Shown here piece by piece: positions 63,323 through 64,000 of a stretch of DNA of 64,000 nt (the first letter of the stretch is position 1; the number at the start of each line of letters is the position of its first letter). The position numbers were made by a program, and so were the translations under genes. The stretch covers positions 3,614,588 to 3,678,587 of the forward strand of contig NZ_CP056199.1 of NCBI RefSeq assembly GCF_013782625.1, in the 5' to 3' direction. This DNA comes from Enterobacter sp. RHBSTW-00994 (GTDB lineage Bacteria; Pseudomonadota; Gammaproteobacteria; Enterobacterales; Enterobacteriaceae). The notes below the pieces were generated by a model that made no database searches, was not told the DNA's origin, and saw only the letters and a list, made by a program, of their open reading frames with translations.

Positions 63323-64000
63323 TCAGGCTCCTCGTGAAATCACAATCACCACCAGTACTGCCAGCTCAATCACGGCCAGACGGCGGAACAACGCAGGTAC
63401 AGCGGCACTTTGCCAGCCCGGGATCCACCCCACCGGATTAAGCCAGTGACGCAGCTTCAACACAGCGGCAAAGTTCTCTTTAACCGGCATGGCAAAACCA
63501 TGGGCAGTGATCACCATGGATTGCTCATGTTCGTAACCACAGGCCCAGGCCGCACCGCGCGAACGCGCAGGCAACCGGTCGCGGCGGAAAAAGAGCATCA
63601 GCACAAACGGCAGCAACGGGGCAGCAATCAGCAACAGGGCAATCATCGGCTGGGAAACCGTGGTGTGTGCGGTCGTGAGCGGCAGCGGAACCGCCTTGCC
63701 AAGCAGCGGGATAAGCCATGGCGCCGCCACGCCGCCAATAATGCAGCACAACGCCAGAGCCACCACACTGGCTGCCATTAGCAACGGTGCGCAGCAGGCA
63801 TTTTCCGCTTCACGGGTGCGTGGTGCGCCAAGGAACGTCACACCATAGACTTTCGCCATGCACATCACCGCCAGTGCGCCTGTGATCGCCAGGCCAACAG
63901 CCAGCAGCGGCCCCAACAGACGCGCGATAAACACGTCACTTTGGCCGAGCGCAAAGAAGGACTGGTAAATCACCCACTCACCGGCAAAGCCATTCAGCGG
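63323..64000 (-). CDS. hycC: formate hydrogenlyase membrane subunit HycC, C-terminal part (5' end outside window)
   Basis: The reading frame is open to the right edge; the last residues read inward are PLNGFAGEWVIYQSFFALG, the family motif. About 225 residues are seen, with helices such as LLGPLLAVGLAITGALAVM and PMIALLLIAAPLLPFVLM. NuoL/M/N-like (antiporter-type) subunit of FHL. The rest of the gene, and hycB/hycA, lie beyond 64000. Confidence 0.96.
   Translation of the reverse strand, partial: PLNGFAGEWVIYQSFFALGQSDVFIARLLGPLLAVGLAITGALAVMCMAKVYGVTFLGAPRTREAENACCAPLLMAASVVALALCCIIGGVAAPWLIPLLGKAVPLPLTTAHTTVSQPMIALLLIAAPLLPFVLMLFFRRDRLPARSRGAAWACGYEHEQSMVITAHGFAMPVKENFAAVLKLRHWLNPVGWIPGWQSAAVPALFRRLAVIELAVLVVIVISRGA

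Overview
The window is chromosomal DNA of a gamma-proteobacterium of the family Enterobacteriaceae, probably Enterobacter or a close relative such as Lelliottia or Leclercia. From yqaE (about 5.8 kb) to the right edge, gene order follows the E. coli K-12 segment yqaE-ygaV-ygaP-stpA-alaE-ygaC-ygaM-nrdHIEF-proVWX-ygaY-mprA-emrAB-luxS-gshA-yqaAB-argQVYZ-serV-csrA-alaS-recX-recA-pncC-mltB-srlAEBD-gutM-srlR-gutQ-norR-norVW-hypF-hydN-ascGFB-hycIHGFEDC. Most products are recognisable at near full length. All identifications come from reading the sequence and recalled family features; no database search was run.

Layout. 1-5.7 kb is accessory: the 3' part of a large filamentous-haemagglutinin/CdiA-like exoprotein, two tandem paralogous small lipoproteins, an Ail/OmpX-type outer-membrane barrel, and a divergent LysR/SDR pair. 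5.8-13.6 kb: YqaE, the sulfide-responsive-type YgaV/YgaP pair, a YodC-like protein, StpA, the alanine exporter AlaE, YgaC, YgaM and the class Ib ribonucleotide reductase operon. 13.6-22.4 kb: the ProU glycine-betaine transporter, an intact YgaY permease and MprA-EmrAB; ygaZH is absent. 22.5-24.9 kb is an insertion relative to E. coli: a second 2-isopropylmalate synthase and an AraC-type regulator. 25-34.8 kb: luxS, the sRNA MicA, gshA, yqaAB, four tRNA-Arg plus one tRNA-Ser, csrA, alaS, recX, recA and pncC.

34.8-37.4 kb is another insertion, a Zur-box-preceded metal ABC transporter with an overlooked 35-codon membrane peptide ORF coupled to its first gene. 37.5-48.1 kb: mltB, the sorbitol operon with its regulators, gutQ, and the NorR/NorVW nitric-oxide detoxification locus with three clear NorR sites and a sigma-54 promoter. 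48.3-53.6 kb: a 52-codon orphan gene, an SgrR-like regulator, and a NiCoT nickel permease overlapping hypF. 53.6 kb to the end: hydN, the arbutin/salicin/cellobiose asc system, and the formate hydrogenlyase operon from hycI back to the truncated hycC.

How the parts fit. NiCoT, HypF, HydN and Hyc form a fermentative hydrogen module: nickel entry, cyanide-ligand synthesis, electron transfer, hydrogenase and its maturation protease. LuxS and GshA sit beside the envelope-stress sRNA MicA. At least eight copies of a short palindrome (CCCTCTCCC, 3-nt loop, GGGAGAGGG) lie at gene ends and are the main dispersed repeat. No insertion sequence, prophage, integrase or CRISPR array was seen. No wholly new multi-gene system is established; the best candidates for novelty are the exoprotein/twin-lipoprotein locus, the coupled small membrane peptide of the zinc transporter, and the SgrR-like/NiCoT pair.
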